The notes beneath the pieces are model-generated. The model worked only from the letters and a program-made list of their open reading frames with translations, had not been told where the DNA came from and did not search any database. Made by a program: the position numbers and the translations under genes. Shown piece after piece: positions 1 through 9,800 of a stretch of 64,000 nt of DNA (position 1 is its first letter; each line of letters starts with the position of its first letter). The DNA is from Prorocentrum cordatum (Eukaryota > Sar > Dinophyceae > Prorocentrales > Prorocentraceae). Location of the stretch: NCBI GenBank assembly GCA_963575745.1, contig CAUYUJ010010491.1, positions 408,494 to 472,493 on the forward strand, read 5' to 3'.

Positions 1-416
1 ACCTCGAAGCCTGCGCATCGCTCCATGATTTCCAATGCGAAAATAGTGGGCTTCATTGACGTATTACCAGGGGGAACCACCCGTACAGGGCATTGAGCCC
101 CATAGAGCTATGCGTTGTCCTTTGAACGTCTTAATATCATTTAGAGCCAATATTTTTCCCTTATCGGTTCTCACATCCTCCTTCTCCGTATACCGTATCA
201 CCTTACAAGAATTATCAACGAAACCCCTGGGGATACCAATCCTGCTCTCAGGGCCACAACAATATTCTAATCAGAGTCGATCCCCGGTCCACTGGGTGGC
301 CCGGGCGCAATCGCCCCGGATCCAGAAGTCTGTCCAGCCGTTCCATCTACTTGGATGATAGTCGCCATCGCCGGAATCGCCATTCGAATTCTGCTCAAAG
401 GGGCGATGATATTTCA
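1..416 (-). pseudogene. C-terminal methyltransferase-like domain of the decayed copia element (distal part)
   Basis: The minus strand reads as one frame containing LEYCCGPESRIG and, further on, ALWGSMPCTGGSPW. These match the methyltransferase-like C-terminal domain that I know from dinoflagellate copia-type Pol proteins (typically EFCCGxxSRLG followed by a PCTGGSPWQ motif). Two in-frame stops break it: TGA at 271-273 and TAA at 64-66, the latter exactly where Gln follows PCTGGSPW. The upstream part of the same protein lies on the far side of the nested 421-10173 element: removing that element with one copy of CATC joins DRADNWRD to VKYHRPFEQ in frame. The domain runs off the left edge of the window. 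The family assignment rests on motif recognition only. Confidence 0.6.
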
Positions 417-420
417 CATC
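417..420. repeat. CATC flanking the DIRS-like element, left copy
   Basis: CATC immediately precedes the left end of the 421-10173 element and recurs at 10174-10177. Deleting the element plus one copy restores an open copia reading frame, so it marks the insertion point. It may be a short duplication or a recombination core. Confidence 0.6.
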
Positions 421-738
421 TTTACATCAACGCCTCTATAACTAGCCAGCTTTGCACTGAGAGCTCGGGGGGGCCTTCAAAGGGGGGGCAGGCGGAGCTG
501 GAGCGACAACCATACACAAAATCAAGAACGACGAGCACACACAACCACGGCACAAAACATCCGACGCAGCAGCAGGTGCGTCCAGGAGAGTGCCGCGAGC
601 GCGCCTAGAGGGGGAGGTCCCCCCGCGAGGTGTTCGAAGGCGTGGCCGAGCCATCTTGGGCCCAGACCTCGAGCGGCGCCTGACCTGGCCTCCAGGCCAA
701 ACAGGGCCCGCAAGAAACTCGGAAACGCATCAGTCCCA
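421..738 (-). repeat. Split direct repeat B2 (terminal)
   Basis: Nearly identical to B1 at 868-1163 (both begin TTTACAT on the plus strand and end at GTCCCA). B2 has about 22-24 extra bases after CCCGCGAGG. It forms the left outer end of the element. Confidence 0.85.
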
Positions 739-770
739 AGGGTGATAGCCCCAGGGCGGGAGTGGCGGGG

Positions 771-869
771 CCGAAACTGCAGCCATATACGACAGGAAGG
801 GGGTGACGATTTCGGCGGCTAGAAACATTGGCGATGCTACTGTAAAAGTGTGTTTGGAAAACGCGTATT
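771..869 (-). repeat. Split direct repeat A2 (internal)
   Basis: This 99 bp block matches A1 at 10075-10173 at about 95 of 99 positions by eye. It overlaps B1 by two bases and is separated from B2 by 32 bp. Confidence 0.85.
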
Positions 870-1163
870 TACATTAACGCCTCTACAATTAGCCAGCTTT
901 GCACTGAGAGCTCGGGGGGGGCTTCAAAGGGGGGGCAGGCGGAGCTGGAGCGACAACCCTACAGAAAATCGAGAACGAAGAGCACACACAACCACGGCAC
1001 AGAACATCCGACGCGGCAGCAGGTGCGTCCAGGAGAGTGCCGCGAGCGCGCCCAGAGGGGGAGGTCCCCCCGCGAGGACCTTGGGCCCAGACCTCGAGCG
1101 GCGCCTGACCTGGCCTCCAGGCCAAACAGGACCCGCAAGAAACTCGGAAACGCATCAGTCCCA
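868..1163 (-). repeat. Split direct repeat B1 (internal)
   Basis: Second copy of the B repeat, abutting A2. It follows the recombinase gene in sense orientation. Confidence 0.85.
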
Positions 1164-1339
1164 GCCCCAACAAGTCGAGACTGGCATACTTGCCTAAACA
1201 CCAGCCTTGCAACAAGATGAGGGAGGGAGGGATTGGGTTATTCATCTATGTTGTGCTCCAGTCTTCACTTTGAGGAAAACGGGTGAAGACGGGGGACACG
1301 CCAACCTGCCTCCAGGCACGTACCGACAATATCAAAAGA

Positions 1340-1425
1340 TAGGGCTGATAGTAAAATCAACAAATCAACACACACACACACACACACACACGAGAGAGAG
1401 AGAGAGCGAGAGAGAGAGCGCTGGA
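1340..1425. repeat. CA/GA microsatellite
   Basis: A run of CACACA (about 1369-1391) passes directly into GAGAGA/GCGAGAGA (to about 1420). It lies between B1 and the recombinase stop. Confidence 0.9.
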
Positions 1426-1497
1426 CACTGGCCCGCCAAAAGGGCAGGGCGTTGCAACACACGCAGATCAATAAAGCAAAACGGTCAGGCCCAGCAA

Positions 1498-2610
1498 TCA
1501 TGATTCTCGCGCGGCGCTCGATTTGCGCCTGTGTCGAGTGCGAGAGGCAGTGGTAGGGCGACCTGTCGTCAGCACCCGTCCTCCCTCGAAACTCGGGAGC
1601 TCGACCTCCTGGCCGCGCGCCCGCTCCAGCTCCTCCAGCAAATGCCTTGCTAGCGGGGTCTGGGCGGCGGGCGACTCCTTGATCCACGAAATCAGCGCCT
1701 CAGCAGGCGCCGCCGAGAAGCCAACGCCTGCACGCACCTGCTCATCAGTCATCTTGCCCAGCTGGCTGATCAGCATGTGGGTCTTCGTGTAGCGCGCTAG
1801 CGCTGCTGTCGTCTGCCACCTGCCCTTGCGGCGGGCGGCCTCCAAGCAGCCGCCTCCTGCCACGAAGCTGGCGGCCCCCGAGCGCCGCATGGCACGCGGG
1901 GGGCCCATGCCAGCAAGCCCCTCGTCGCCCAGCGCCCCGCGCCACTCCCGCCTGAACTTGTCCTGCGAGACGGGGAAGACGAGGTCCCTACGGGCGCTGC
2001 CCCGTAGTAGGGCACGCACCACGGCCGCTGTCACCGGCCATGAATGAGATCACCACGCCCTGGTTCGAGCCCGTCTTGACCTTCTCTCCTCTCTCGCGTC
2101 TGCCCAGGGTGAAGGCCAGCTGGCCCCCAGGCCCCTCAGACACGTCCTCAGCCCTGAGCTGGCACCTGTCCTGCTCCCTGAGCCAGCCGCCCAGCTGCGC
2201 GAGCACCGCCGCGCCCTCGATCAGGCGACCCGCGCGGAACATCCTGCCGATGACCAGGCCGACCGCCTCCATGGGGACAGGCGCGCCTTCGCCCAACGTC
2301 GGGAGCCGGGAGCCGGTCCCGGAGCCGGTCCCTGTGGTCCTGGAACACGTGCATGAAGCCGTTGAACAGCACGTTGGCACGCCCAAAGCACAGCTGCCGA
2401 ACGTAGCACACGTCGGAGATGTAGTCCGCCAGCGCCTGGCCCCTCGCCTCAAAGGTGTCGAAGTCTAGCTGGTTCCTCTTGACGTCGACCAAGAACTCGC
2501 GCACGGCCTTCTGGTAGACCCGGTTGGTCGCGTCATCCACGGCGCAGATGACCAAGCGGTTCGTGTAGAGCAGCCTGTCACGCTGCGCCTCGCCCCAGGC
2601 CCGCGCTCCT
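1498..2610 (-). pseudogene. Tyrosine recombinase of the DIRS-like element (frameshifted)
   Basis: Integrates the circular DNA form of the element by Tyr-mediated strand exchange. The N-terminal helical part (NRVYQKAVREFLVDVKRNQL) lies in one frame down to about 2320, the central part (MEAVGLVIGRMFRAG; GRRERGEKVKTGSNQGVV) in a second, and the catalytic C-terminus in a third from about 2038. The end reads PPRAMRRSGAASFVAGG, then KGRWQTTAALARYTK, matching the recombinase box II with the GRW and nucleophile Tyr region. At the conserved HxxR motif the His appears to be Arg (P-R-A-M-R), and the following His is also Arg. With two frameshifts and no catalytic His this copy is unlikely to work. The first frameshift lies in a GGGAGCCGGT-type repeat. 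Confidence 0.7.
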
Positions 2611-2719
2611 TCCTTGACCAGCGGCGGCGGGGCGCTCGTCCCTTTCGATCTGGTCGAGCGTGGGCTCGGGCTGCCTCGGCCCCCCACGGCTCCCCCTCGC
2701 GCCACCAGCACCCCGAAGG

Positions 2720-3545
2720 CTACAAATGTGCCGACCCAGCGGCGGTGCTTTGGTGAGCCTGCCGCTGATACAAGAGCCGCTGGAGTTGCTGCGGGACGCC
2801 TCGGGCCACGTGCAGCTTGACCGTCTCCTCCGCCGCGCCGATGGGCAGCCCCCTCGACGGCCCGTCCGCTAGGTTGAGCTCCGACGGGACCCATCGGTAG
2901 TAGCCTCTGATCCTGCAGACCATCTGGATGATGCCCGCGATGCGGCAGAGGTGCAGCACATCCTTCGCTGATGAGCGGCCCTTTTGCAGCGCGCCCAACG
3001 ACGCCAGGGAATCCGTGAAAATCGAAATCCTGTGGCCCCAGGCCTGAGATGTCCTGCTCAGGTGCCTCAGGGTGGTCACCACTGTCCACAGCTCCAGGAT
3101 GTTGTTGTGCCCCTGGTGCCCCCACTTCCCGCAGAACAAGACGTGCCAGCGGCACTGCAACCAAAGGCCCCTCAGCGGTGTGGTGGTACCCGCCGCCTTG
3201 GCGATCTGCGGGCGACCTCCTCTCAGTCTCAGCCTTGCCCCTGATGGCATCGTCTCCCAGGAAAGCTCGAGTTGCCCCACGATCTCCGCATAGCATCTGC
3301 ATAGCTCTAGGAGGGCACGCGCACGCCAGCTGGGTCCACCTGAGGCCACACGGCGACTTGCCCCTCAGCTCCTGGCGAGGCTTCTGCGCACGACTGCAGC
3401 AACGAAAAGTACCACTACACCTCCTCGCCAAGCTGGTCATCCCTCTCACACTTGTGACGAAAGCAGTGGGCTTCTTCCAAGCCTCCCCAAACGCACAATA
3501 GTCCAGCTCCACTCTCCAGACGCCCATCTTCGATGGGACTTCCAT
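2720..3545 (-). pseudogene. Pol continuation: end of methyltransferase-like domain and RNase H
   Basis: After a frameshift near 3545 the frame gives VELDYCAFGEAWKKPTAF and LRGKSPCGLRWTQLA, the usual tail of dinoflagellate retroelement methyltransferase-like domains. A second shift near 3320 leads to RNase H sequence: NILELWTVVTTLRHLSR (conserved Glu), RISIFTDSLASLGAL (conserved Asp) and ELNLADGPSRG (the end of the RNase H fold in YR retroelements). RNase H degrades the RNA strand during reverse transcription. The first strand of the same fold (AYMTDASESGYGS) lies more than 1 kb upstream, before the methyltransferase-like domain. Confidence 0.7.
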
Positions 3546-5874
3546 GAGGGGGCGGGAAGGCCCAGATGTAGCTGCCCGCTGGGTTCTCCGGCGCGAAGGT
3601 TATCGCCATGGTCCCGCAGATCTTCAGCACCTCCACCGCCACCAGGCACAGCAAGTTCCCCTCCTCGAGCTTGGCCTGGCTTGGCCCGTCGAGATCGGGG
3701 AAGCCCCAGATGTGCTCCGCTGATCGCAGAGGTGGGGTTCGTGCCTTCGAAAACGTATCGCAAGGGGGTGCGATATGCACCCACCAGAACCAACCTTGGC
3801 GCACCCGTCTCAGCAACAACTCAAGGTTCTCGCTGACCAGCACGTCGTACTCGACCCCCTCCGAGATGTCCAACGCCTCTCCCCAAGAGTTCGTGAGCTC
3901 CTTGATGGCACCCAGCAACCTCGACGATCCCGAGAACAGCTCCAGCACCCCCGGGCGTCCCTCCCGCGGTCGTGAAGGTAGGTCCTCCTCGTCGCCGACT
4001 GCCTCCACCTCTCTCTCCATCTCGGTGTAGATATCCTCCACCTGGGGCCCCCAGAGCCCCTCTGTTCCCCGAGCGGCCTCCGCGCGTGCTTCCTCGGGGT
4101 CGCAATCGCAAGCCAGAGATCCATATCCACTCTCCGACGCGTCGGTCATGTAGGCTCGTGGCCACCACGGCGCCTCCAAATCCGACTCCATGTAGATCGA
4201 GAGGTTCACCACCGCCGAGAGCTCGCTCTTGACCGTCTCGGGTAACCTCCGCGGTACGACGCACTCCTCCACCTCGTAAGTTCTGATCCACCTGTAGGTC
4301 TCGTCCAATATGGCAAAGGCGGGCCTGAACACCATCATTAGCCACGTCCAATGGCCCACCAAGCTCGCCAGGACGGAGGGAAGAGCGGTGTCCTCCAGCA
4401 AGAGAGCCTCCGTCGCCAGTACCAGCTCCGCGAACTTCTTCGTCTGGACCCGTAGGACATACGGTCTCGACGCTGGAATCGTAAGCCCCACTCCCGTGCC
4501 GAGGCCCTCTCCCCAGGCCTCCTTGTGGATTGCGAGACCCTTGTGGTTCAAGAGCTGTTTCACCTCCTCTTTGTCTTGCAGGATCTCCTCCTCCTCGCCA
4601 GGACCCTTCAGGGCAAAGCCGACGTGGTCGTCGATGTACAGCATTAGGATGAGCTTCACCGCCACCTCCACAGACGTCTCCTCCTCCACCGCCTCGGCCA
4701 CGCTCGAGGGAAGATCCCTCCGCTGCAACGAAGGTCGAATGGTGGGTGCCGGACTGCGAAAGCTCGGGGGCGGCTTCCCATACGTAATGGTCGGCGCCCT
4801 CAGGGCCTCGAAACTCGCCCCCAGACAAGTATGTGCCAGAAAGACGGCCCATGCTGAGCCCATCACCAGGCTCGCTGCTCCAAGGCCAATATCCGAGGGC
4901 TCGGGCTTCTTGAACTCTAGCCCCTTCTCCTGACCATACTGGTGCAGCTCCTGAGGCGAGACACCCTCCACGACCAAGAACTCCGCCAGCTCCGATCCCC
5001 AGTGCAGTCGATAGAACCAGTCCGGCACGTCGCCCTGGAAGGAGAAGAGCCGCCGCCCACGCAAGATCACCTCGTCTAGGTCCAGCAGGGCCAAGCCTGC
5101 GGGACTCCCAAGCGGCACCCACGGCGGCTCGTGAAAGAGAACGTTGACCTTCCTGCAATCCCAGATCAGTCGGCTCTTCAGCACCTCCCCTGAGTCGGGG
5201 TCGACGTCTTTGGCCACCGTGAACAGTCCCACCTTTTCCCGCGCCACCTTCACGTAGTCCAGCACACCCGCCTGGTACATGCGTGACAGCAGTTCCAGCG
5301 TCTCGGCCTTGCTCCTCAGCGCCGGGTCCGAGTAGCTCTTCGTGTTCTCGTACCGCTCCCAGTCCACCTCGCCCGTGCCCTTGATCATCAGCTTCTCGAA
5401 CGAATCGATGTAGTTGTCCGCACAGGCCGAGAGGTCCTGGACACGAAACGGCGTCGTACCTGTGCTGGGCAACGAAACTTGCCCAGCTCGGAGAGGACAC
5501 AGATCTCCCTTCTTGAATCTCGTCACTTTCTGACTGTCCTCCTTCTTCCTCACCGTCGTGAAATAGCCGCTGCCCGTCGTCTCCTCGAGGTGGCCAAGAG
5601 CCACCTTCCCGTCGTTGACGTTGCCCCAGCTCGCCCGATGTGCGCGCCGGTCCCAGATATCGCTGATGATCCTCTTCTGGAGCGGGCTGCTCGCCATCCA
5701 CCTCTCCTTCGCCTCGTCGACCGTCCTGAGAGGGGCTGGCGGTAGCCAACTACTCGCACAGCCCGCGGCCATGCTCTTGATCGCCGAGATCGCCCTCGCC
5801 ACCCTCCTCCAGGTAACACGCAGGCACGGCGGAACTACGAACATTGGCAACATAAGGGTTGATATTGGCAACAT
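3415..5874 (-). CDS. Pol: reverse transcriptase plus C5-cytosine-methyltransferase-like domain
   Basis: An 819-codon open frame; the first 15 or so codons lie in inserted sequence (coding starts near LRVTWRRVARA, about 5824) and the last 40 or so are out of frame. Reverse transcriptase motifs are RLIWDCRKVN (residues 235-244), GDVPDWFYRL (281-290, catalytic Asp), MGSAWAVFLAHTC (338-350) and MLYIDDHVGF (411-420, the YIDD active site). AYMTDASESGYGS (575-587) is the start of an RNase H fold. A methylase-like domain follows: LELFSGSSRLLGA (644-656, AdoMet-binding motif I), APPCDTFSKA (702-711, motif IV with the candidate catalytic Cys at 705) and PENPAGSYIW (762-771, motif VI Glu). Motif IV is PCD instead of PCQ, so cytosine methylation is a prediction. 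Cytosine methylases carried by retrotransposons have been reported in dinoflagellates. Confidence 0.8.
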   Translation of the reverse strand: MLPISTLMLPMFVVPPCLRVTWRRVARAISAIKSMAAGCASSWLPPAPLRTVDEAKERWMASSPLQKRIISDIWDRRAHRASWGNVNDGKVALGHLEETTGSGYFTTVRKKEDSQKVTRFKKGDLCPLRAGQVSLPSTGTTPFRVQDLSACADNYIDSFEKLMIKGTGEVDWERYENTKSYSDPALRSKAETLELLSRMYQAGVLDYVKVAREKVGLFTVAKDVDPDSGEVLKSRLIWDCRKVNVLFHEPPWVPLGSPAGLALLDLDEVILRGRRLFSFQGDVPDWFYRLHWGSELAEFLVVEGVSPQELHQYGQEKGLEFKKPEPSDIGLGAASLVMGSAWAVFLAHTCLGASFEALRAPTITYGKPPPSFRSPAPTIRPSLQRRDLPSSVAEAVEEETSVEVAVKLILMLYIDDHVGFALKGPGEEEEILQDKEEVKQLLNHKGLAIHKEAWGEGLGTGVGLTIPASRPYVLRVQTKKFAELVLATEALLLEDTALPSVLASLVGHWTWLMMVFRPAFAILDETYRWIRTYEVEECVVPRRLPETVKSELSAVVNLSIYMESDLEAPWWPRAYMTDASESGYGSLACDCDPEEARAEAARGTEGLWGPQVEDIYTEMEREVEAVGDEEDLPSRPREGRPGVLELFSGSSRLLGAIKELTNSWGEALDISEGVEYDVLVSENLELLLRRVRQGWFWWVHIAPPCDTFSKARTPPLRSAEHIWGFPDLDGPSQAKLEEGNLLCLVAVEVLKICGTMAITFAPENPAGSYIWAFPPPHGSPIEDGRLESGAGLLCVWGGLEEAHCFRHKCERDDQLGEEV
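5809..5825. repeat. 17 bp direct repeat, left copy (insertion flank)
   Basis: CCAGGTAACACGCAGGC here is repeated exactly at 7648-7664 on either side of about 1.8 kb of unrelated DNA. It is a likely target-site duplication. Confidence 0.8.
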
Positions 5875-7664
5875 AAGGGTTGATAGTTTTTGCGCGCGCG
5901 TGCGAGCGCTTGTGTGTTGGATGTGCCTGGCGTGTACTTATGTGCTTGCGTGTTTGCGCGGCGTGGCATGAGTGCTGGGTTGGTGCGTGCAGGGTCTCGG
6001 GTCTCGCGTCTGGGTTGCTCCATGCAGTGTTTTGGATCCTCGGAACAAATGCCACGTCCAGCCTTTGCTATGGTGTTGGGGGGCGCGCCCGTAGTTCTCA
6101 CCGGCCTACGCCCTGCTGCCGGGGCCGCGGTGCCGGGTGCGTCCGCCAACCACACCGGCACGTCCATAGACCGCCGAGTCGGACGGGAGCAATCCTCCTG
6201 CGCCTGGGGTGCAGCGTTGTGCTGGTTTGGCGCCACCATAGGCCCAAATGTGCCCAAGCCACCCGGCTGGGCCGCGGGCAACGCCCCTGGGGCGCTCGAG
6301 GGGGCTGGCGGCAGAGAAAGCGTGGTTTTGGGTCGGCGCCCCGGGGGGCGGCCAACCGCGCGGCGGGGGGTCTGGGTTCCCCTCGGCCCGGGCGACCCCT
6401 CTCGTCGCCCCGCGTGGCCTTGCGCGTGTTTGCGGTGTGGGCCTGCCTCCCCGGCTTAGGGAATCCTTTCTGCGACATTCGTTTTTTCGCACCGCTTTGG
6501 GTCGGCTCGAAACCCGCCATGCATGTACGGGGGCGGCGCGGATTCCTAGGAGCCCCCCCGCACGTCCGGTCGCGTGAGGCCGGCTGCCGCCTGATCACCG
6601 GGAGCCGGCGCACCCGGTCTACGGCGTCTCTCCTTGTTGTTGCGCGGGTGCCACGAGCACCCAGCTGGGGCCCTCGACCCTTTCCGCGTCCTGGGCAGTC
6701 CGAGGTTGGGGGGTGGGGGGAGGGCCGGGAGGGGAGGCGGGGGGGAAGAGGGCCTTCCGAGGGTGCTTCGCGTCCGCAAGGGAGCACGTGTGCCGCCGTC
6801 CGTCCGCTGGGTTCGCCTGTCAGCTGGGTCGTCGTCGCCCGTCCGCGGGCCTCCCATTTGCGCCGGGAGGCGGCCTTGCACCGTCTCCTAGGGGAGGGGG
6901 GCCTTGAACCCCTGGCGACGAGGGGCCTTGAACCCCTGTCCTGGCTGACGGGCGTGCCAGTCGGAACGAGAGGCCGAGGTTGTGGGCACTACATGTCTCG
7001 ATATTCGCACGCGGAGGGGTGCGCGTACGGGGACGTTGTGCGAGGGCGCAGGACGTGTTGTGCGTATCTGTTGTGTGTGTGGGCGCGTGTGTGCACAGGG
7101 CGTGCTGTGCGCCCCAGTCGCCGTGCTCCTCGGACTTCAGCGTGCCACTATTCGATTTCCCACGTGTGCCTCTATCATCGGCATGTTCTTCCAGGACGGG
7201 CGCCGCAAGGTTGGATATCCCGTTGTTGCGCCATCATGGCACATGGTTGATGGTCGATATCCCCTGCATGGGGTTCTCGTTCTCGATTCCCCACTCAATG
7301 CTTGTACTTAAGGGATCCTAGCGGATATAGAACAGATTGGCAGTTGCGAATTTGTCGGGCCATCTACTGATTGGGTTTTCTCTTGCGTAAAATTGGACCT
7401 CCCCGCCTCTGTCCCCCCCGGTCTTCCCCCCCCCCCACCTCTACTGCTCTGGGGTTATTGGGGGGTGGGGCCCGCCGCGGTGGGGCAGGGGATCGGGCTC
7501 CCCCTCGTGCCTCTCCCGGTGCGGGGCCCCCGCCCCCGCCTTGTCGCGGCGCACTTCACCCTCTGGGGCTTGGGGCCGGGACCTGGGTGTTGATGGAGAG
7601 GCGAAGGGAGGCCCCCTGGCCTACATCCCCTTCCACCAGTACCAGTACCAGGTAACACGCAGGC
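5826..7664. mobile_element. 1.84 kb non-coding insertion inside the DIRS-like pol gene
   Basis: The interval from one 17 bp repeat to the next is 1839 bp, a multiple of three. On both sides the minus-strand frame encodes LRVTW, so removing the insert joins the 7989-7648 frame directly to the reverse transcriptase frame. The insert is G+T-rich and G-rich, with short repeats such as a doubled AACATAAGGGTTGATA (near 5850-5885) and a doubled GGGGCCTTGAACCCCTG (near 6898-6940). I see no terminal inverted repeats, no protein domain and no clear GT-AG borders. It could be a non-autonomous transposon or an introner-like element; no family is recognised. Confidence 0.6.
7648..7664. repeat. 17 bp direct repeat, right copy (insertion flank)
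   Basis: Exact second copy of the 5809-5825 sequence; the bases outside it on both sides differ. Confidence 0.8.
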
Positions 7665-7989
7665 TGGCAGAACCCAGCCCCGCATTTGATCTCCCGGCAG
7701 TCATCGGAAAGGGGAGGTCTGGCAAGGTCCTCAGCGGGTCGCGCCCCCGAGGATCCATTGACGAAGTCCAGGGATGGCTCCACCTGGTGACCTGCACCAC
7801 GACGCACTGGATGACCAGCTCGCGGTATGGGAGCCTCGGGGACGTCAAGGTAGACCTCCTCAGACTCGAAAATCTCCTGGGCGGAAAACTCCTCCCAGGA
7901 AAGCTCGTAGAACACCCAACCCAGCAGGCCAACGATGAGCCCGATGAGGACGGCGGCGCGCGGCTGGCGAGCAGGGGTCGAGGACCCAA
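7665..7989 (-). CDS. N-terminal part of the DIRS-like pol frame, upstream of the insertion
   Basis: This minus frame is open from 7989 and passes through AGLGSASLRVTW into the 17 bp repeat. Its phase matches that of the reverse transcriptase frame beyond the 1839 bp insert. No domain is recognisable. A second open frame overlaps it (7556-7915, Glu/Asp-rich), so which one is coding is not certain. Confidence 0.35.
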
Positions 7990-8033
7990 TCCAGCAACGT
8001 GCCAGTGGTTACCACGATCGCACCGGCCGCAAC

Positions 8034-9299
8034 CTATTCGCCGTCTGCGCCGCCCCCCCCACCACCACCTTGACTCAGGTGCTTGTTCAGCGTCGCGCGG
8101 TGCTTCAGCTTCTCCAGCACCTCCTCGTCGGCCTTCAAGTTCTCGCTGTCCCGATCGCCGTCCAAGCGCAGGTACTCATCGGCCAGGCTCCGGTCGACCT
8201 TGGACTTCAACTTGCCTCCATTCTGCGCCTGAGGGCGCTGCCAATCCGCTCGGCACTGCACTCGTTCGTAGGCCTTCCAGATCGAGTAGAGCCGCAAGCA
8301 CGTCAGCTCGGACGCCTGACTATTGATCGGCGCGTCGTGCTCGCCCGAGCTCATCATGCGGTCCAGCACCACGGCCAGCATATTCACCTCGTTTGCCACC
8401 GAGGCCGTCTGCAGCTCCTTGGCCCGTAACCACTCCTGCGTCTCAACGCGGGCGGTCCGCCCGCCACGGTAGAGCTTCGCCAGCACCGTGGGAGCAACCC
8501 TCGTCCTGACGCCGCCCACCTGGGCACCGACGGCAGGCCTGCACTGCTGCAGCACGCTGAGCAGGCTGTCCTTGGGGTTGGCTTCAGCTGCACGATCTGG
8601 TCCTTCAGCGGATCGTCGAAGTCGCCACTGAGCTTGTCCCAAGAGCCGCTGCTGGCACTGCTGCTGACTGGAGTCGGAGGCGACCCCGCTGTCGCTCTGG
8701 CAGAGCCCCTCTGGACCACACTCTCGTGCTCGTTCAGCTTCTTGATGAAGGCGTCGACGTCGCCGACGCTGGGCTCGCCCTCCCCCGCCCCCCCCCCCCC
8801 CCCCCCCCAAGGGGGCGCCCTCGCGCCGAGCCTCGCCAGGAGGCGGCGCGTGGGGAGGTGGAGGCATGGGAGGGCGAGCGCCCGCCCCCTCGCGCATCTT
8901 GCCCTTCAAGTCGATCATGGCCGACGCCAACTCCGCCTGCCCTCTCGCCTGCTCGGTGAAGCGGGCCGTGGCGTCGGGCTCATCGTCGCTGTCCGTCACG
9001 TCGTGCCCGCCAATCACCGTCGCACCGCCCTCGCTCCCGCTGTCACTGTCCGAGCTGTCACCTCGGTCCTCGCCAGGGCTGCCCATGTACATCCACATCG
9101 TATACCCACTCACAGCGAGGCCCCCGATGGTGCACGCGATCTTCTCCAGGCCCCCGTTGTCGTACATGTCGCTGACCAGCTCCACGAACGATTGGAAATC
9201 CTCGAAGGCCTGGAAAGCTGCACGCGCGCCATGATACCCACTGCTCAGCCAGGACCCGAGCTCGAAGTAGCGCCATGGCCGCCAGCCGAGGAAAGCCAT
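8034..9299 (-). CDS. Gag-like ORF of the DIRS-like element
   Basis: An open frame of about 421 codons between A1 and pol, where Gag sits in YR retroelements. It begins MAFLGWRPWRYFELGSW and has a hydrophobic stretch (IACTIGGLAVSGYTMWMYM), an acidic Ser/Asp-rich segment (DRGDSSDSDSGSEGG), a Pro-rich segment, and a helical C-terminal half ending in poly-Gly. Residues made by the long C-run at 8789-8808 (poly-Gly) probably hide a frame change, because the sequence just after it is Arg-rich and unlike the rest. There is no zinc knuckle. The Gag role is inferred from position only. Confidence 0.45.
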   Translation of the reverse strand: MAFLGWRPWRYFELGSWLSSGYHGARAAFQAFEDFQSFVELVSDMYDNGGLEKIACTIGGLAVSGYTMWMYMGSPGEDRGDSSDSDSGSEGGATVIGGHDVTDSDDEPDATARFTEQARGQAELASAMIDLKGKMREGAGARPPMPPPPHAPPPGEARREGAPLGGGGGGGGGGRAQRRRRRRLHQEAERARECGPEGLCQSDSGVASDSSQQQCQQRLLGQAQWRLRRSAEGPDRAAEANPKDSLLSVLQQCRPAVGAQVGGVRTRVAPTVLAKLYRGGRTARVETQEWLRAKELQTASVANEVNMLAVVLDRMMSSGEHDAPINSQASELTCLRLYSIWKAYERVQCRADWQRPQAQNGGKLKSKVDRSLADEYLRLDGDRDSENLKADEEVLEKLKHRATLNKHLSQGGGGGGGADGE

Positions 9300-9356
9300 G
9301 GAGCCCCAGGCCCCTGCCGTACGCTAGCTCCAGCCCGCCACCATGATCGTGGACAC

Positions 9357-9800
9357 TCACTTGAACATCCAGCTCGCGGTCTGCGTCTTGGAGCTCGGCT
9401 TCTTCCTCTTCTTCAGCTCGGCGGCCTTGACCTTATCCGACCTTGCCTCGGCGCCCTTCAGCTCCGAGCGGGCTATGAGCCGATCCGACGCGATCAAGGC
9501 CGCATCCCGTTCCTTCTCGTTCAGCCCCGGGTGCTCCGTCCAGACGACGCCCTGCTTCGGCTTGCTCAGCGCAAACTTCTTGTCGCGAACGCTCGCGAAC
9601 ACCACTCTCTGCGTCGGGTCGACCGCTGTCCACACAGTGCCCATAGCCCCTCCCACTCGCGTGAGCAGGAGGAGCACCACCCCCGTCGGCTTCGTCTGCG
9701 ACTGGAGGTAGAGCCTGTCCCAGCGCGCCCAGGGCGCCATGAAGCTCGCACGCGAGCCCCTGAACAGCTCTCCAGGCCCACCTGCGCCGTGCTCCCCGAA
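9357..9800 (-). CDS. Upstream ORF of the DIRS-like element, possibly a first exon of gag
   Basis: This frame is open from beyond 9800 and ends KKRKKPSSKTQTASWMFK before a TGA. It is Lys-rich at its end. The stop overlaps CAAGTGAGTGTCC, a good 5' splice-site look-alike, and GTACGGCAG lies about 45 bp downstream, just before the 9299 start. The ORF could therefore be spliced to the Gag-like frame through a tiny intron. No domain is recognised. Confidence 0.35.
   Translation of the reverse strand, partial: FGEHGAGGPGELFRGSRASFMAPWARWDRLYLQSQTKPTGVVLLLLTRVGGAMGTVWTAVDPTQRVVFASVRDKKFALSKPKQGVVWTEHPGLNEKERDAALIASDRLIARSELKGAEARSDKVKAAELKKRKKPSSKTQTASWMFK

Noticed and set aside
6890-6950. TTGAACCCCTG repeats as tRNA T-arms
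   Set aside because: No cloverleaf can be drawn around them; they are two copies of a short direct repeat.
5880-7250. 456-codon plus-strand ORF
   Set aside because: It lies in the G-rich insertion, has no domain or coding-like composition, and is open only because stops are rare there.
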